DNA of 64,000 nt from Paenibacillus sp. RC334 (GCF_030034735.1 NZ_CP125370.1:5689001-5753000); one strand, 5' to 3'; shown: positions 1 through 9,160, numbered from the stretch's first letter. Notes: a model not told the origin generated them from the sequence alone. Program-made: numbers and translations.

Positions 1-1
1 T

Positions 2-487
2 CTGTATCAGTTAAAGAGTGGCTTGTTAAAAATCATCCGAGTCCATGAGGATGGCTCACAAATTTTAGTCAACGTTATTGTGCCCGATGAAATTATCCCG
101 CACCACTCCCTAATCAGCCCCAATCCTTATTATGGTACAGCGGTGGCGCTGGTAACCTCTGAGGTTGAGGTTCTGTCGCAAAAAGAATGGTATCAGGCGC
201 TGGAGCAGGACCCGGCTCAATGTCGGGCTATCGCTTTGCAGCTACAGGACAAGTTGCGCATGATGCAGCAACGAATTGACCAGCTCACCGAGGTGTCACC
301 TGCCGAGAAGCTTCGGAAGCTTCAACGCTGGTTCCACTCCTATATCGCCCCCGCCACGTTAACGGACGTGCTGACGCAGGAGGAAATCGGCCAGTTCATC
401 GGGCTGCGCCGGGAGACGATTAACCGGCTATTGCGCGCTTCAAGCGCTCCTTCTGCAAAAGATGATGGCGATAATGCATCTCGATAA
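2..487 (+). CDS. Crp/Fnr family transcriptional regulator, 5' end outside window
   Basis: The reading frame is open to the left edge of the window, so the gene start is missing. The visible TTG at 23 is internal, because in-frame residues before it (LYQLKSGL) fit the end of a cyclic-nucleotide-binding-like beta-barrel. The C-terminal half carries a Crp-type winged helix-turn-helix around the segment LTQEEIGQFIGLRRETINRL. Such regulators bind DNA as dimers. The gene converges on and overlaps the last 68 bases of the downstream DinB-like gene. The effector is not predictable from what is visible. Confidence 0.85.
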   Translation: MYQLKSGLLKIIRVHEDGSQILVNVIVPDEIIPHHSLISPNPYYGTAVALVTSEVEVLSQKEWYQALEQDPAQCRAIALQLQDKLRMMQQRIDQLTEVSPAEKLRKLQRWFHSYIAPATLTDVLTQEEIGQFIGLRRETINRLLRASSAPSAKDDGDNASR

Positions 488-944
488 GCGTAAACCACTC
501 TCCAGCGTTCAACGCGCCGAATCTGGGATGAGAAACGGTAGACTTCCCTGCTGTTTCCCCAACGTTCGGCTCAATCTCTCTCATTTTGCCAATTACAACG
601 TTTAATCCCTCCACAATTTCTTCTTTGCCAGTCGGTTGCGGGGGAGTGTACTGCGGGGATGGCGGGACCTGGATACGCACGGGCGGAAAGCCTCCCAGAT
701 CAAAAATGGCCGTGCCTGCCTCCGTTTTAGTCCCTATCTCTCCATCTGGCTTTAGACAAAGATCAATGTTCTTCAGATGCATATAAAGAGCAGAGTTCAC
801 CAAATGAAGGTACATTTTTCCAAGCGACCATTCGCCCTCCTGCGGTGTGTACTGCAATTGCTCCAAGCTAAAGTGGTCCAATTCAAGAAGATAATGTTGT
901 ACCGTTTGTTCAAAACGCTGCAATGTTTCGGTTGTTGTATTCAT
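420..944 (-). CDS. DinB-like four-helix bundle protein
   Basis: 174 residues, a normal length for the DinB/YfiT-like superfamily. The N-terminal helix and the pattern EWSLGKMYLHLVNSALY match the family, whose members use three histidines to bind a metal. H47 (YLHL) and the HYRHH cluster near the C-terminus are candidate ligands. Many family members act as bacillithiol-dependent or other thiol transferases; the substrate here is unknown. The ATG at 944 is preceded by AAGGAGAGGGG. The 3' end overlaps the convergent Crp-type regulator gene, so read-through of either gene would produce antisense RNA for the other. Confidence 0.8.
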   Translation of the reverse strand: MNTTTETLQRFEQTVQHYLLELDHFSLEQLQYTPQEGEWSLGKMYLHLVNSALYMHLKNIDLCLKPDGEIGTKTEAGTAIFDLGGFPPVRIQVPPSPQYTPPQPTGKEEIVEGLNVVIGKMREIEPNVGETAGKSTVSHPRFGALNAGEWFTLIEMHYRHHLLQKERLKRAIAG

Positions 945-990
945 ATACTATTAACTGCCCCTCTCCTTCAAGTAGCTTTACTATACAAAA

Positions 991-1020
991 ATGCTACTGA
1001 CAGCCTTATGTCAGTAGCAT
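991..1020 (-). terminator. Hairpin overlapping the stop of the WYL regulator gene
   Basis: A perfect 12-bp stem (ATGCTACTGACA / TGTCAGTAGCAT) with a 6-base loop. The TGA stop of the regulator lies inside the stem, and a TTTTG run follows on the minus strand. It separates this gene from the DinB-like gene downstream. Confidence 0.7.
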
Positions 1021-1955
1021 TTCAACATTTTTTCGACTTCCGATCGTACCCGATCCCGGAGCGATTCAGGCTCCAGCACGACCATATCTGCACCCCACCC
1101 GAGTATCCATTGTAGTAATTCCTCTGGCTGCCTGACGCGGAAAAGTACATGCAGTCCATCCGCACGCTCCTCTACAGCCTCCATGTAAAAATTGTTCGCT
1201 TCCTTCACTTTATCAGCGATATCCGAACGGGCTAATATACGAACACGTACATGGCGATCATCGGTTTGCTTATAATCCTGCAAATTAAAATCGATGGGGA
1301 ACTGAAACCTTTCTTCCAGCACGATAAGCTCGTCCATCCGGGACAAGCGGAAATGGCGAAGTTGCTGCCGCAATTCGCATTGCCCAATCAACATCCACGA
1401 ACCACGAATCAGCACAAGCCCATAGGGGGCGACCACACGCACACTTTGACGATTCCCGTCAGCCTCTGGCATTCTTTTGGAATAGCCGAACCGTACCTTC
1501 CGTTTTCCCAATATAGCGAGACGCAACGTTTCCAAACAGGTTTTCTCTTTAAGGTTTGCCCCTTCACCCACCGCGAGCAGTCTGATGGTCGTACGCACCC
1601 GGGAAACTTCCCTGTGAACACTCTCCGGTAGAATAGCTTCAATCTTTCTGCGAGAAGCCTGCGCCTTAATGCCGTAATCTGCATCAAATTTTTGTTCAAC
1701 AAAATCTGTCCCGATTAGCAACGCTACGGCTTCTTCCACGCTAAAGCTCACCGGGGGCAAAAAATATCCCTCCATCAGGGAATATCCAATGCCGGGTGCA
1801 CCTATAATCGGCACACCCGATTCGCTTAGTGCCTGAATATCCCGATAGATGGTTCTCACACTTGTTTCGAATATGGCCGCCAAATCCTCGGCTCGTAAAA
1901 TATCTTTACGTTGCAATTCTAGCAAGATAGCTAGCAGGCGGTCTGTTTTGTTCAT
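1011..1955 (-). CDS. YafY-type transcriptional regulator (HTH + WYL domain)
   Basis: 314 residues from the ATG at 1955, which has an AGAGGG ribosome binding site. A longer in-frame start at 2021 would lie inside the neighbouring terminator hairpin and is rejected. The N-terminus (residues 1-60) is a DeoR-like winged helix (TDRLLAILLELQRKDILRAEDLA), followed by a WYL effector domain around residues 130-220 (SVRVVAPYGLVLIRGSWMLI) and a C-terminal WCX extension. WYL regulators sense small ligands or nucleic acids; the target is not evident. Confidence 0.88.
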   Translation of the reverse strand: MNKTDRLLAILLELQRKDILRAEDLAAIFETSVRTIYRDIQALSESGVPIIGAPGIGYSLMEGYFLPPVSFSVEEAVALLIGTDFVEQKFDADYGIKAQASRRKIEAILPESVHREVSRVRTTIRLLAVGEGANLKEKTCLETLRLAILGKRKVRFGYSKRMPEADGNRQSVRVVAPYGLVLIRGSWMLIGQCELRQQLRHFRLSRMDELIVLEERFQFPIDFNLQDYKQTDDRHVRVRILARSDIADKVKEANNFYMEAVEERADGLHVLFRVRQPEELLQWILGWGADMVVLEPESLRDRVRSEVEKMLKCY

Positions 1956-2000
1956 ACCACGGCACCCTCTCTGGAAGGATCTAAAATACAGTAATACAAA

Positions 2001-2047
2001 AGAGCAATAAGGGCAGTACAATCACTGCAACTTATTGCTCTTTTTTT
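2001..2047. terminator. Bidirectional terminator, member of a repeated intergenic element
   Basis: An 11-bp stem (AGAGCAATAAG / CTTATTGCTCT) with an inner GCAGT/ACTGC stem is followed by a T-run on the plus strand and TTTTG on the minus strand. About 80 bases including this hairpin and the last codons of the GIY-YIG gene recur at 9211-9292. Confidence 0.75.
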
Positions 2048-2065
2048 CATACGAAAGTTACTTCA

Positions 2066-2422
2066 TTACTTGAAAAACACTTTTTCGACGTTATATTTAG
2101 CCTTTTGTAAGTTGATGATGTAGGTTTCATAGATTTCTCGCTCCACCGCATCTTCTACAATACAAACCTCAATAATCGCCACTTCGTTGCGATTCGCCTT
2201 AATCGGCGATACGGTATCTTCAAAATGCTTTTTGATTCTTTGTCTCAGCTTTCTTGCTTTACCAACGAACAATAATTCCTCCTGCGCGTTGTAAAACATA
2301 AAAATACCACTCTTATCTCTGGGAATCAGGTGGAAATCTGTAAATCCGTAAATATGGCTCAGTTCAGGGTTAGCCTGTTTGGTAATCGTGATGTCCGGGG
2401 TTGGAATCGTTATGTTTATCAC
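2066..2422 (-). CDS. GIY-YIG nuclease-family protein
   Basis: 118 residues, GTG start at 2422 behind GGAAGTG. The GIY-YIG core is visible in variant form: SGIFMFYN for GIY and LLFVGKA for YIG, followed by the helix arginine in LRQRIKKHF and a C-terminal acidic site (EREIYETYI) that would coordinate the metal. The domain normally cleaves DNA. Stand-alone single-domain members of this size are common, and their cellular role is poorly defined. Nothing in the neighbourhood specifies one. Confidence 0.85.
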   Translation of the reverse strand: MINITIPTPDITITKQANPELSHIYGFTDFHLIPRDKSGIFMFYNAQEELLFVGKARKLRQRIKKHFEDTVSPIKANRNEVAIIEVCIVEDAVEREIYETYIINLQKAKYNVEKVFFK

Positions 2423-2492
2423 TATGTCACTTCCTCATTCTATATAGGTGTAAATACTATCACAAATCCCGACGTAACACCATTCAAGATAG

Positions 2493-3161
2493 TCAGAGAG
2501 CGTCCTCCGGGACAGGCTTCGTCGTTTTCCCCGCCATTCTTTCCAGTACCCAGACAAGAACCCCCACTGCAAGGCTGGCGATGACCGCCATGATCGCGGA
2601 TCCGCCAGCATGTAGCAGCAATACGGGAACCCAAAGCAATCCCAGCAAACGATGTACGGTCCGCATCCACTTGTTACGCACTTTGTTAATGAAGAAGCCA
2701 TACCCGGCGATCGCCAGCAGAATGGCAAAGCCCGCAAGCCCGGTGTAGGTTTTGTGATCTTGAAGCTTGGTAATCAAGAAATAGATACCGTGAACAGCAA
2801 TCAGGATCAAGGTCGCCCAACCCAGCAGCTTATGCAGGGAATGTAACAACTTCCCGGCTTTTCTGACCCATATCGATGGCGATCTTAGCTTCTTCTTAAA
2901 CCAGAACCAAGAAAAAGCGGCCGCGCCAAGGAATACGGAGATCGTACCCAAAGTCTTGAATATTTCCCCATTGCCCCCACCTTCTCCACCGGGACGTCTG
3001 CCCACAGGCCCTGTAGGCAGGTTACTTACGCCGCCTTCTGGCGGTCGCGGACCAGGTCCGCCGCCGGAAACCGAAGACATGTAGTAATAGTAGATTACGA
3101 GCAGAGCTGCTGCCGTCACTGCGATTATTGCTGGAATCCAAACGGTCTTTTTCGTTTTCAT
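2493..3161 (-). CDS. Membrane protein with ferric-reductase/cytochrome b561-like histidines
   Basis: 222 residues. An N-terminal membrane anchor is followed by a Gly/Pro-rich linker (residues about 30-65) and four more hydrophobic helices. Histidines sit in consecutive helices (LLHSLHKLLGWATLILIAVHG and TVHRLLGLLWVPVLLLHAGG), the spacing expected for heme ligation in ferric reductase-like transmembrane domains or DUF4405-type proteins. The ATG at 3161 follows GGGAGG. It is probably an inner-membrane electron carrier, but no flavodoxin-reductase partner is adjacent, so the role is inference. Confidence 0.7.
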   Translation of the reverse strand: MKTKKTVWIPAIIAVTAAALLVIYYYYMSSVSGGGPGPRPPEGGVSNLPTGPVGRRPGGEGGGNGEIFKTLGTISVFLGAAAFSWFWFKKKLRSPSIWVRKAGKLLHSLHKLLGWATLILIAVHGIYFLITKLQDHKTYTGLAGFAILLAIAGYGFFINKVRNKWMRTVHRLLGLLWVPVLLLHAGGSAIMAVIASLAVGVLVWVLERMAGKTTKPVPEDAL

Positions 3162-3354
3162 TCGTTATGTGTCCTCCCAAGGAAAATTGCCTTGATTGTA
3201 CCCAGTCAAGCTGAAAATAAAATTAAAGCAAGCTGAAAGTTAGTGGCTCTGTAATTTTATTGTAGTAAAGACTTGAAATAAAACCCATTTTAACCGATAT
3301 ATTAAGGGTAATTATGTAATTGTTTCAACAATCTTGTTAGGAGGAGTGTTTACA

Positions 3355-4557
3355 ATGTCTAGTATTTTTAATCGCAAGGGCAGGCTCAGCTTATTGCTGG
3401 TAGCTGTCATTGCACTCGTTATTCAAGGCTCTATAGGAGGAAGCCCACATGTGGCCCAAGCAGCCGACAACGTGATTAATGCCAAGGATTTTGGCGTTAA
3501 ACCCAACTCGAATTCCTCACAATCCAGGGAAATCCAAAATGCGTTGAAGTATTTTTATGATCGTGGTACAGAGGGAACCGTATACTTCCCGGCAGGTACA
3601 TATCTGGTCGACGAATCGATTCGTTTATACGCCGGAGTTAGTCTGAACGGTGACGGAATGGGCAAAACGATTTTCAAAAAAACAGGGTCTAAAAACCAAT
3701 ACGTGATTGGGAATCCGATTCTACGAAACAATTCTGACCGACTAGACGTGAAGCTATCGAATCTCACCATTGACGCAGACCGTGCGAACCGTGAAGCTCG
3801 TGGCGAAAGTCAGGTAGGCGGTATGATTATAGATGTGGCCGTCTCGCACCTCACGCTGGATCGCGTGGAGATTAGCGATACCACAATCGGAGCCCTTCTT
3901 CGCAGAACGAGAGATTCAGAGATTACCAACAGCCGCTTTGACCAGAATAATGGACATGCCATTGCCACCGGACATGAAAGCTATCCGGCAGGCGAGTTCC
4001 GTAACGTCAAAATTACGAATAACCAAATTACCAATTCGGGCGGCGGCAGTGGAATCAATCTGTCACGCGCAACCTACACAACGGTCACCGGAAACCAAAT
4101 TATTAACAAAACCCATCAATCCGACGGATATGCTGGCATTCGTATCCCTAATAACGGTGCCCACAACACCGTCAACAATAATGTAATTGAAAATTATCCT
4201 CGGGGAATCTTTGTACTGACTGGAGCAACAGACAATAATGTATACAAAAATACGATAAAAAATGCATCCCTGCAAGGTCTTCTGGTTCAATCGGACGGCA
4301 ATACTTTTACAGACAATGAGTTTTTTCAAACCAATTCTTCACTTAATCCTGACACAATCATTCGCCTTGCTAACGCAAACAACAACAAAATTATTGGTAA
4401 CGAAATGACCACGTACTCCGGATTTTCCAACATAGGAATACGTGTCACCGATTCCAGCTCCAATGAAATTAAGGACAACATCACAGATACTTCAGGCAAA
4501 TCAGTCAGTATTGAGGGTGGGAGCAATAATGTGAATAAAGGCAACCGCAATCGGTAG
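3355..4557 (+). CDS. Secreted right-handed parallel beta-helix protein
   Basis: 400 residues from the ATG at 3355, which has AGGAGGAG eight bases upstream; the in-frame TTG at 3334 precedes this ribosome binding site. A signal peptide ends near AQAADNVINAKDFG. The start of the mature protein (AKDFGVKPN...GTVYFPAGTYLV) is the pectate-lyase-3/GH55-type entry strand. Many Asn-rich coils follow (ITNNQIT, VTGNQII, NNNVIENYPRGIFV, DNEFF, IIGNEM). This architecture is shared by polysaccharide lyases, epimerases and glycosidases. Catalytic residues cannot be assigned by eye. Confidence 0.85.
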   Translation: MSSIFNRKGRLSLLLVAVIALVIQGSIGGSPHVAQAADNVINAKDFGVKPNSNSSQSREIQNALKYFYDRGTEGTVYFPAGTYLVDESIRLYAGVSLNGDGMGKTIFKKTGSKNQYVIGNPILRNNSDRLDVKLSNLTIDADRANREARGESQVGGMIIDVAVSHLTLDRVEISDTTIGALLRRTRDSEITNSRFDQNNGHAIATGHESYPAGEFRNVKITNNQITNSGGGSGINLSRATYTTVTGNQIINKTHQSDGYAGIRIPNNGAHNTVNNNVIENYPRGIFVLTGATDNNVYKNTIKNASLQGLLVQSDGNTFTDNEFFQTNSSLNPDTIIRLANANNNKIIGNEMTTYSGFSNIGIRVTDSSSNEIKDNITDTSGKSVSIEGGSNNVNKGNRNR

Positions 4558-4668
4558 CAGAATTATGTACTATGCTAGTTCCTCTGTTTCCGTTACAATA
4601 TGTCAGTGTGATTCTGGCATCGGCAGATTGACGCGTACTTGAACATTATTGGAGGCTTCTATTTTTTC

Positions 4669-5292
4669 ATGCAAAACGAATCTCATTCTAACGTAAAAAT
4701 CGTAACGGCCGATCCGAGCGCGATCGGTCTGTTTGGCTTGGCTATTGTAACGCTTGTCGCTTCATCCCAAAAGCTCGGTCTCACTGAGGGCTTGAGCTTC
4801 ATCATCCCTTGGGCTATCTTCCTTGGTGCCTTTGCACAGCTGTTTGCCTGCATTCAGGATGCAAAGCATAACAACACCTTTGGCATGACGGCTTTTGGTG
4901 CTTACGCCTTCTTCTGGTTAGCCGTAGCCAGTAGCTGGATGATCAAAATGGGCGTATTCGGCCCTGAGCTGGCGTCTGCTGTAGACGGTAAGCAGCTCGG
5001 CTTTGCCTTTGCCGGCTACCTCATCTTCACGCTGTTCATGACCATTGGAGCGATGGAGACGCATAAGGTCCTATTCTTTATCTTTGTCCTGATTGATTTT
5101 CTGTTCCTCGGTCTTAGCTTTGATGCATTCGGCGTTGCACCAGAGATTTTCCATACCATCGCCGCTTATGCTGAAATGGGTATTGGTCTACTCTCGCTAT
5201 ACGGTACAGGAGCCGCTGTTCTGAATGCACATTTTGGCCGTACGTTCCTGCCTGTAGGACGTCCCTTCGGTATTTTCAAACCACGACCATAG
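4669..5292 (+). CDS. satP: Acetate uptake transporter, SatP/GPR1/YaaH family
   Basis: 207 residues, ATG at 4669 with GGAGG 13 bases upstream; an in-frame TTG at 4639 is less likely. The N-terminal family motif is present as ADPSAIGLFGLAIVTL (usually NPAPLGL), and six hydrophobic helices follow. Family members are proton-coupled acetate/succinate transporters or channels in the cytoplasmic membrane. It is monocistronic, with a terminator at 5312-5353. Confidence 0.9.
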   Translation: MQNESHSNVKIVTADPSAIGLFGLAIVTLVASSQKLGLTEGLSFIIPWAIFLGAFAQLFACIQDAKHNNTFGMTAFGAYAFFWLAVASSWMIKMGVFGPELASAVDGKQLGFAFAGYLIFTLFMTIGAMETHKVLFFIFVLIDFLFLGLSFDAFGVAPEIFHTIAAYAEMGIGLLSLYGTGAAVLNAHFGRTFLPVGRPFGIFKPRP

Positions 5293-5311
5293 CTGTATAT
5301 GTAAGCCCCGC

Positions 5312-5353
5312 AAAGCCGCCTTTCGCGCCGATCCGCGTTAAGGACGGCTTTTT
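5312..5353. terminator. Terminator between satP and aldo/keto reductase
   Basis: Stem AAAGCCGCCTT / AAGGACGGCTTT with small mismatches, followed by TTTTTGGG on the plus strand. The two flanking genes converge here. Confidence 0.6.
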
Positions 5354-5370
5354 GGGTTATAAAGCTGGAA

Positions 5371-6357
5371 TTATTCTGCTTGCCAATTCGGCATCCGCTC
5401 TGCCGCATAACGAAGGCCAGCTGCCATTCCTTTGGGAATGATCTCGTTAATATTTTCCATTTCCTCCGTAGATAAAGAGATATCGACTCCCCCCGCATTT
5501 TCCTCTAAATAAGTAACCCGCTTGGTGCCTGGAATCGGTACAATTCCCTCTTGCGCAAGTAGCCATGCCAAGGCCAGTTGAGAAGGCTTGACCCCTTTTT
5601 GAGCAGCGAGGTCCTTAATATGCTGTACGAGATCGAGATTTTTCTGGAAATTCTCAGGCTGAAAGCGTGGCACGGTACGACGGAAATCATCTTCTGCAAA
5701 ATCATCAAACTTCTGAATTTGCCCGCTCAAAAAACCGCGTCCCAGCGGACTGTACGCTACAAACTCAATTCCCAGCTCCTTGCAAGCGGGTATAACCTCA
5801 TCTTCCGCTTCCCGGCTCCATAAGGAGTATTCCGTTTGCAGGGCTGTGATCGGGTGCACCTTGTGGGCGCGTCGAATGAGCGCAGGAGAAGCTTCGGACA
5901 GTCCCAAATAGCGGACTTTACCCGCCTGAACCAGGTCACTCATCGCGCCGACCGTTTCCTCGATAGGTACATTCGGATCGACACGGTGCTGGTAGTACAA
6001 ATCAATGACATCTACACCCAGCCTTTGAAGACTGCGGTCACACGCTTCCTTCACATATTCAGGACGGCCGTTTACACCCAAGAATCCCCCATCCTCTCCG
6101 CGCATAATGGAGAATTTGGTAGCCAATACCACCTCATCCCGGTGGCTCCGCAGGACTTGACTGATCAATTTTTCATTTTCTCCTACACCATAGACATCTG
6201 CTGTATCCCAGAAGTTGATCCCCAATTCCAACGCACGATGAAGCGTTTTGATCGACTCCTGATCATTCAACTCGCCATAATATTCGGACATTCCCATGCA
6301 GCCCAGACCCAGTGCAGATACTTTAAGGTCACTTTTACCCAGTTGTTTCTTTTTCAA
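5371..6357 (-). CDS. Aldo/keto reductase
   Basis: 328 residues, full length for the AKR13-like group. The catalytic tetrad is visible as D51, Y56 ([10 protein letters not shown]), K81 (LATKFS) and H124 (YYQHR). The (beta/alpha)8 barrel ends with the NADPH-binding signature PIPGTKR. It would reduce aldehydes or ketones using NADPH in the cytoplasm. The promoter just upstream has the 19-bp spacer and palindrome of a MerR-family activated promoter, which suggests induction by reactive aldehydes or quinones. Confidence 0.93.
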   Translation of the reverse strand: MKKKQLGKSDLKVSALGLGCMGMSEYYGELNDQESIKTLHRALELGINFWDTADVYGVGENEKLISQVLRSHRDEVVLATKFSIMRGEDGGFLGVNGRPEYVKEACDRSLQRLGVDVIDLYYQHRVDPNVPIEETVGAMSDLVQAGKVRYLGLSEASPALIRRAHKVHPITALQTEYSLWSREAEDEVIPACKELGIEFVAYSPLGRGFLSGQIQKFDDFAEDDFRRTVPRFQPENFQKNLDLVQHIKDLAAQKGVKPSQLALAWLLAQEGIVPIPGTKRVTYLEENAGGVDISLSTEEMENINEIIPKGMAAGLRYAAERMPNWQAE

Positions 6358-6425
6358 TTCCCATCAACTCCTATATTGAAAGAATAGTCATCGGCCTTTC
6401 TAATCACCATCACGTTACATCCAGT

Positions 6426-6456
6426 ATGTTACTACTTAAAGTTAACTTTAAGTCAA
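6426..6456 (-). promoter_or_regulatory. MerR-type promoter of the aldo/keto reductase gene
   Basis: On the minus strand a -35 TTGACT (6456-6451) and -10 TAACAT (6431-6426) are separated by 19 bp. The 20-bp perfect palindrome ACTTAAAGTTAACTTTAAGT (6434-6453) lies across the spacer. Overlong spacers with a centred palindrome are the hallmark of MerR-family operators, and the sequence resembles those of AdhR/NmlR-like aldehyde sensors. No intact merR gene is adjacent; a MerR C-terminal relic lies at 29141-29323. Confidence 0.75.
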
Positions 6457-6605
6457 GCATTGTCTCAGTACACGCTATATCAAATATTTTTAGAAAAATT
6501 TGATTTCCAGGTTGTAAGAGACGGCTGTAAATTTCCTATATATATGAGAAACGAATTATCGCGCGAGATTCGGTTTCAAAATACTTCACCCGGAGGTTGC
6601 CCATA

Positions 6606-7313
6606 ATGCCAACAAACTACTCTTATACCAAAACGTCCGATGGTTTTCATGTGATCATTACGCCAGCTTCGAATATTCAAAATAAAAATATTAGAAGCCG
6701 GATCACACAGCAAACCGACTATGGGATTAATGGGGGCTTCTTCAACCCCATCAGCACAACAAAGCCGCCGACGGATTGCCTATCCATTGCGGTCACACCC
6801 AATAATACCCATGACAGCAAGGCGAATGCCAAAGGGAATAGCCGGGGTACAGCATTTGTGTACACGGAGAGCAACAAAACAAAAATGGGGATTACCCGTG
6901 CTTCAAGTGTGACGGATCTCAAAAAACAAATGGGGACTTCGATTACGTATAAGTCTATTATTAGCGGCGGCAGCCTGTCGCTGAAGATGGAGGAAAAAGA
7001 ATGGCTTGAGGCTTTAAAAGATATTGAAAAATTCGATTTGAATGGAACCTTGCGATACACCGACTCCACCGGGCGAACTGGCCTAGGCTTCAAAGTCGTG
7101 AATAATATTTGGCAGGTCTACCTGGTTGTTCATGAAAATGCGACTCTGAAACAGCTTCGCAATTATTTTATCCAACAGGATTGCTTTGAAGCCATTCTTC
7201 TTGATGGTGGAGGCTCGTCCGGTATTCAAGTTAAAAATTCTGCAGGCACTATGGTGAAGTATGAGCAAACACGTTATATCTACAACATGGTAAAGCTCAT
7301 TAATATCACCTAA
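6606..7313 (+). CDS. Phosphodiester glycosidase (NAGPA-domain) family protein
   Basis: 235 residues from the ATG at 6606, with GGAGG nine bases upstream. The family landmarks are present: YGINGGFFN near the N-terminus and the glycine-rich LLDGGGSSGIQV near the C-terminus. The domain is named for the enzyme that uncovers mannose-6-phosphate and occurs in bacterial exopolysaccharide and phage-derived proteins. No signal peptide is visible, unlike most bacterial homologues, so a cytoplasmic or phage-like origin is possible. Substrate unknown. Confidence 0.8.
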   Translation: MPTNYSYTKTSDGFHVIITPASNIQNKNIRSRITQQTDYGINGGFFNPISTTKPPTDCLSIAVTPNNTHDSKANAKGNSRGTAFVYTESNKTKMGITRASSVTDLKKQMGTSITYKSIISGGSLSLKMEEKEWLEALKDIEKFDLNGTLRYTDSTGRTGLGFKVVNNIWQVYLVVHENATLKQLRNYFIQQDCFEAILLDGGGSSGIQVKNSAGTMVKYEQTRYIYNMVKLINIT

Positions 7314-7339
7314 GGATTATGATGCGCTTCCATAGGAGC

Positions 7340-7362
7340 AGGAGGCCTTACCAGCCTCCTTT
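7340..7362. terminator. Bidirectional terminator
   Basis: Perfect 7-bp stem AGGAGGC / GCCTCCT between the convergent NAGPA-type and lipoprotein genes. Confidence 0.6.
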
Positions 7363-7363
7363 A

Positions 7364-7852
7364 TCATTCATCCAGCACGATGATTTCCAATGCCAGGAAA
7401 ACAGGTGTTACAGGGTACACATAAGAGACTTCAATGGGTTCCCCCACCTGTAATTCTGCTGGATTGATTAATTGCCTGCGCTGATCATCCATCTGCTTAT
7501 AAATATGTGTATCTGGAACAGATATATACACCGACTGGATAGGCTTTTCGGTTGGATCATCACTTTTGGGCAGTCCTTTAGCAAATTGAACAGGCTGTTC
7601 AAATCGGATCAAATAGTCCATGGTGGGGGCAGCTAATGGTTGTTCTACTTCTTTTTCAATCTTTTCAATACTTTCGATTTTAGCACGCCCCGTGTATACT
7701 GTTGTGCTTTCCAGACGATCTAAATCAAAAATAGATTGAGCTACCGATTCGTTAGATTCGTTAACCAACGTAACCGATTCTGTTTTAGAACATGCCGACA
7801 ATAATGCTGCTGCAAGCAAGATAAGGGCAAGGGCAGAAACTCTATTTTTCAT
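7364..7852 (-). CDS. Lipoprotein of unknown function
   Basis: 162 residues. A lipoprotein signal peptide with lipobox LLSAC places the acylated cysteine at position 21. The mature part is short and mostly beta-prone, with no motif I recognise. The C-terminal half (LQVGEPIEVSYVYPVTPVF) resembles small DUF-type exported proteins that bind calcium or interact with the envelope. The gene is monocistronic and convergent with the NAGPA-family gene. Confidence 0.75.
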   Translation of the reverse strand: MKNRVSALALILLAAALLSACSKTESVTLVNESNESVAQSIFDLDRLESTTVYTGRAKIESIEKIEKEVEQPLAAPTMDYLIRFEQPVQFAKGLPKSDDPTEKPIQSVYISVPDTHIYKQMDDQRRQLINPAELQVGEPIEVSYVYPVTPVFLALEIIVLDE

Positions 7853-7975
7853 AAGTGATCCTCCCTAATCTGGTTTATAAAATACGATTCACTATTAAGA
7901 CGTGGGCAGGAACAATTTGGTTGCTGTAATCATGTCAGTATTATCCATTATATTTCGAAAGGTGTGTTTAGTAAT

Positions 7976-9160
7976 ATGTTAAAAAAACTAGGTTTCGCAG
8001 CTCTCGCCGCATCCACACTTCTGATGGGAAGTTCCATTACAGCAAGCGCTGATTCTACTGTAAATTACGATCATTTGCTCTCGGCAGGGACAACTAATGC
8101 TTTCCTGGCCATGGAAGATGGATCTTCATTTTATGCAACGGGAAGTAACAGTAATGGCAAACTCGGCGTAGGCGCTGGTGGAGGAAATAATAAAACAAGT
8201 CCGATGCAAGCGGCTGTATCTGATATCGCTATGATTGATGCTGGTGATTTGCATTCAACCTTGCTCAAAAAAGACGGAACCATCTGGTCCTGGGGTTTTG
8301 CAAGTTACGGCGAGCTGGGCACTGGAAATAAGAGGGATACGGCAAGAGAGCCTGTTAAGAACAAATATATTAATGATGTTAAGGAAGTGAGAGCAGGAGG
8401 TCAATTCACACTGGCCTTAAAAAATGACGGAACCGTATGGGCCTACGGAGAAAATAACTTTGGGCAACTCGGTATTGGCACAAAAGGGGTTTCCGCCTTT
8501 TCCGTTAAGCCTGTCCAGGTACAAGGTTTGGAGGATATTGTAGCCATTGACGCTGGCGATAGCTTTGGTGCAGCCTTAGACAAAAATAATCAGCTATGGG
8601 TATGGGGAAAAGGTTATGATGGCGCACTGGGACAGGATGATAAAGAAAACCAGCTTACCCCTGTTCAATATCGAATTGATGATATCAAAACCTTTACTGC
8701 CGGGGCTGACCGCATTTATGTTTTAACGAATAGCGGAGAAGTATACGCTTCCGGTAGCAATACTTCTGGAAAGCTTGGGGACGGAACCTCTACTTTTAGA
8801 AGATCACCCGTATTGATCAATATTTCCGATGTAAGTAGACTGAAAGCAGGCAAATCCCAAACTTTTGCCCTTAAAAATGACGGAACTCTGTGGGGATGGG
8901 GAACGAATAATGATGGGCAGGTAGGTGATGGAACCGATGTATTTTCTATTAAAGTCCCTACCCAAGTGGTAGATGAAATGAATACTCCACTTACTGATGT
9001 AGTAGCATTCAGTGCAGCAGGCAACCATTCGCACGCTTTGACAGCGGATGGAACGGTCTGGTCTTGGGGATATAACAAAAATGGCGAACTTGGAATTGGC
9101 AATACCAAGCAACAAAATGCAGCCACTAAAACGAATTTCCCCAACCCTTTTTCGGAATAA
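7976..9160 (+). CDS. Secreted RCC1-repeat beta-propeller protein
   Basis: 394 residues from the ATG at 7976, with GAAAGGTG upstream; the GTG at 7964 overlaps that site. A signal peptide ends near ITASA. About seven RCC1/ATS1 repeats follow, each with the pattern DGTxWxWGxNxxGQLG (for example NDGTVWAYGENNFGQLGIG and ADGTVWSWGYNKNGELGIG), enough for a complete seven-bladed propeller. Bacterial RCC1 proteins are extracellular and of unknown ligand. No cell-wall anchor is present. Confidence 0.9.
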   Translation: MLKKLGFAALAASTLLMGSSITASADSTVNYDHLLSAGTTNAFLAMEDGSSFYATGSNSNGKLGVGAGGGNNKTSPMQAAVSDIAMIDAGDLHSTLLKKDGTIWSWGFASYGELGTGNKRDTAREPVKNKYINDVKEVRAGGQFTLALKNDGTVWAYGENNFGQLGIGTKGVSAFSVKPVQVQGLEDIVAIDAGDSFGAALDKNNQLWVWGKGYDGALGQDDKENQLTPVQYRIDDIKTFTAGADRIYVLTNSGEVYASGSNTSGKLGDGTSTFRRSPVLINISDVSRLKAGKSQTFALKNDGTLWGWGTNNDGQVGDGTDVFSIKVPTQVVDEMNTPLTDVVAFSAAGNHSHALTADGTVWSWGYNKNGELGIGNTKQQNAATKTNFPNPFSE

